Assembly (NCBI GenBank): GCA_016617855.1
Contig: JAECUM010006806.1
Location: forward strand, 1 to 64,000
Length of the DNA stretch: 64,000 nucleotides
From: Megalonaias nervosa
Taxonomy: Eukaryota > Mollusca > Bivalvia > Unionida > Unionidae
Reading direction: 5' to 3'
A model generated the notes under the pieces. That model was not told the DNA's origin and did not search any database. It saw only the letters and a program-made list of their open reading frames with translations. This document shows positions 63,449 to 64,000 of this stretch, in pieces (position 1 is the stretch's first letter; the number at the start of each line of letters is the position of its first letter). The position numbers were made by a program, and so were the translations under genes.

Positions 63449-64000
63449 TTTAGTACATAGCACACTTTTGCAGCAAATGATGGTCACTGTGATTTACATT
63501 TTACATTTTGCTGGCTTAGGTTAAGTTTTTGCATTATATACTGTAGTATTATCACAGTATGTTAAAAAATACCAGATACCACTGTATACCGTGGCACAGA
63601 TGTTTTTGTGGCACCTAGCTCTAATTACAACAACAAAACAATACAAAGATTTTTTAAAACAACTTTCAGAACCATTCAAAAAGTTTGATCAATTTTTACA
63701 TGAAGTGTTCTCGTATGAAGGTCTTAAAAGTTGTACAAATTATGCATGTGCGCAGTATGGCAGTATGTTGTAACTATAAATTGGAATTTGTTTGAAAGAC
63801 TTCTTTAAAACGACTCACAGAATTTAGCCAAATTTGTCGGAAAAGCATCTGTGTTTGAGATCCTTTGAATAGTGTATAAAGGATGATAACCCGTCCTTGG
63901 TTGTAAAAACAGAAACCTCTGGATACTGACTTGCAGCTAAGGACCAAAAAGAGAAGAAATGTTGTTTATGTATTTGGCTTTGAGACAGATGTGAGCTTTG
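62874..64000. repeat. Right end: diverged duplication and family C units
   Basis: Blocks 'gtcac(a/t)gtga' with 'ttttactggcataggttaag' occur near 63065 and 63480, a diverged direct repeat. (CT)n is at 63382-63443. From about 63640 family C blocks (compare 26815-27480) appear. The ILDDGGD-encoding exon expected next in AHCYL is not here. Confidence 0.5.
63382..63443. repeat. (CT)n microsatellite
   Basis: About 30 CT units with one interruption; encodes RERERE on the minus strand, an artefact. Confidence 0.97.

Overview
This is a eukaryotic genomic window that is almost entirely intronic. The only gene I can assign with confidence is on the + strand: five internal exons of an S-adenosylhomocysteine hydrolase-like protein (AHCYL1/AHCYL2, the IRBIT family), at 1907-1968, 11436-11523, 17589-17689, 32294-32365 and 51070-51195. 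The exons have consensus splice sites and compatible phases, and they join into about 149 codons with no stop. They run from the acidic linker after the serine-rich N-terminus into the substrate-binding half of the hydrolase-like domain. The start codon and serine-rich exon(s) must lie left of the window. The rest of the enzyme-like domain (next expected motif ILDDGGD) must lie right of it. Introns are about 9.5, 6.1, 14.6 and 18.7 kb, and the last is open at more than 12.8 kb.

The organism is probably a mollusc or another lophotrochozoan with a repeat-rich genome. The evidence is a tRNA-Leu/Ser-type SINE ending in a GTTAAACCC-(CAA)n type tail, of a kind I associate with molluscs. An interspersed repeat around 'agagcttatgggatggcc' and an AHCYL sequence about equally close to the vertebrate AHCYL1 and AHCYL2 paralogues also fit. 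Species cannot be named from this.

Layout: 1-1906 holds two minisatellites before exon A. Intron A-B (1969-11435) holds a 27-bp array, a dispersed repeat carrying a SINE and a 29-bp array, a TIR transposon with a nested hAT-like MITE, a TTAA-flanked (piggyBac-like) MITE and microsatellites. Intron B-C (11524-17588) is dominated by a 40-bp array and a 3.4-kb higher-order array of a 61-bp unit containing a palindromic E-box. Intron C-D (17690-32293) has a second TTAA-flanked MITE in opposite orientation, several arrays, a 1.58-kb pogo-like TIR element, dispersed repeats and a 1.3-kb array of 16/17-bp units ending 139 bp before exon D. Intron D-E (32366-51069) has a 50-bp array (0.96 kb), a SINE, a diverged 500-bp direct duplication, and a 2.8-kb 50-bp array that grades into a 42-bp array. 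After exon E come 46-bp, 25-bp, 74-bp (with consensus CRE sites) and 56-bp arrays, another SINE, and one weak candidate terminal exon near 62.6 kb.

My rough sum of the arrays is 17-18 kb, about a quarter of the window. Nearly every long open frame outside the exons is a by-product of a tandem array. No CRISPR, prokaryotic operon, rRNA or functional tRNA gene was seen.
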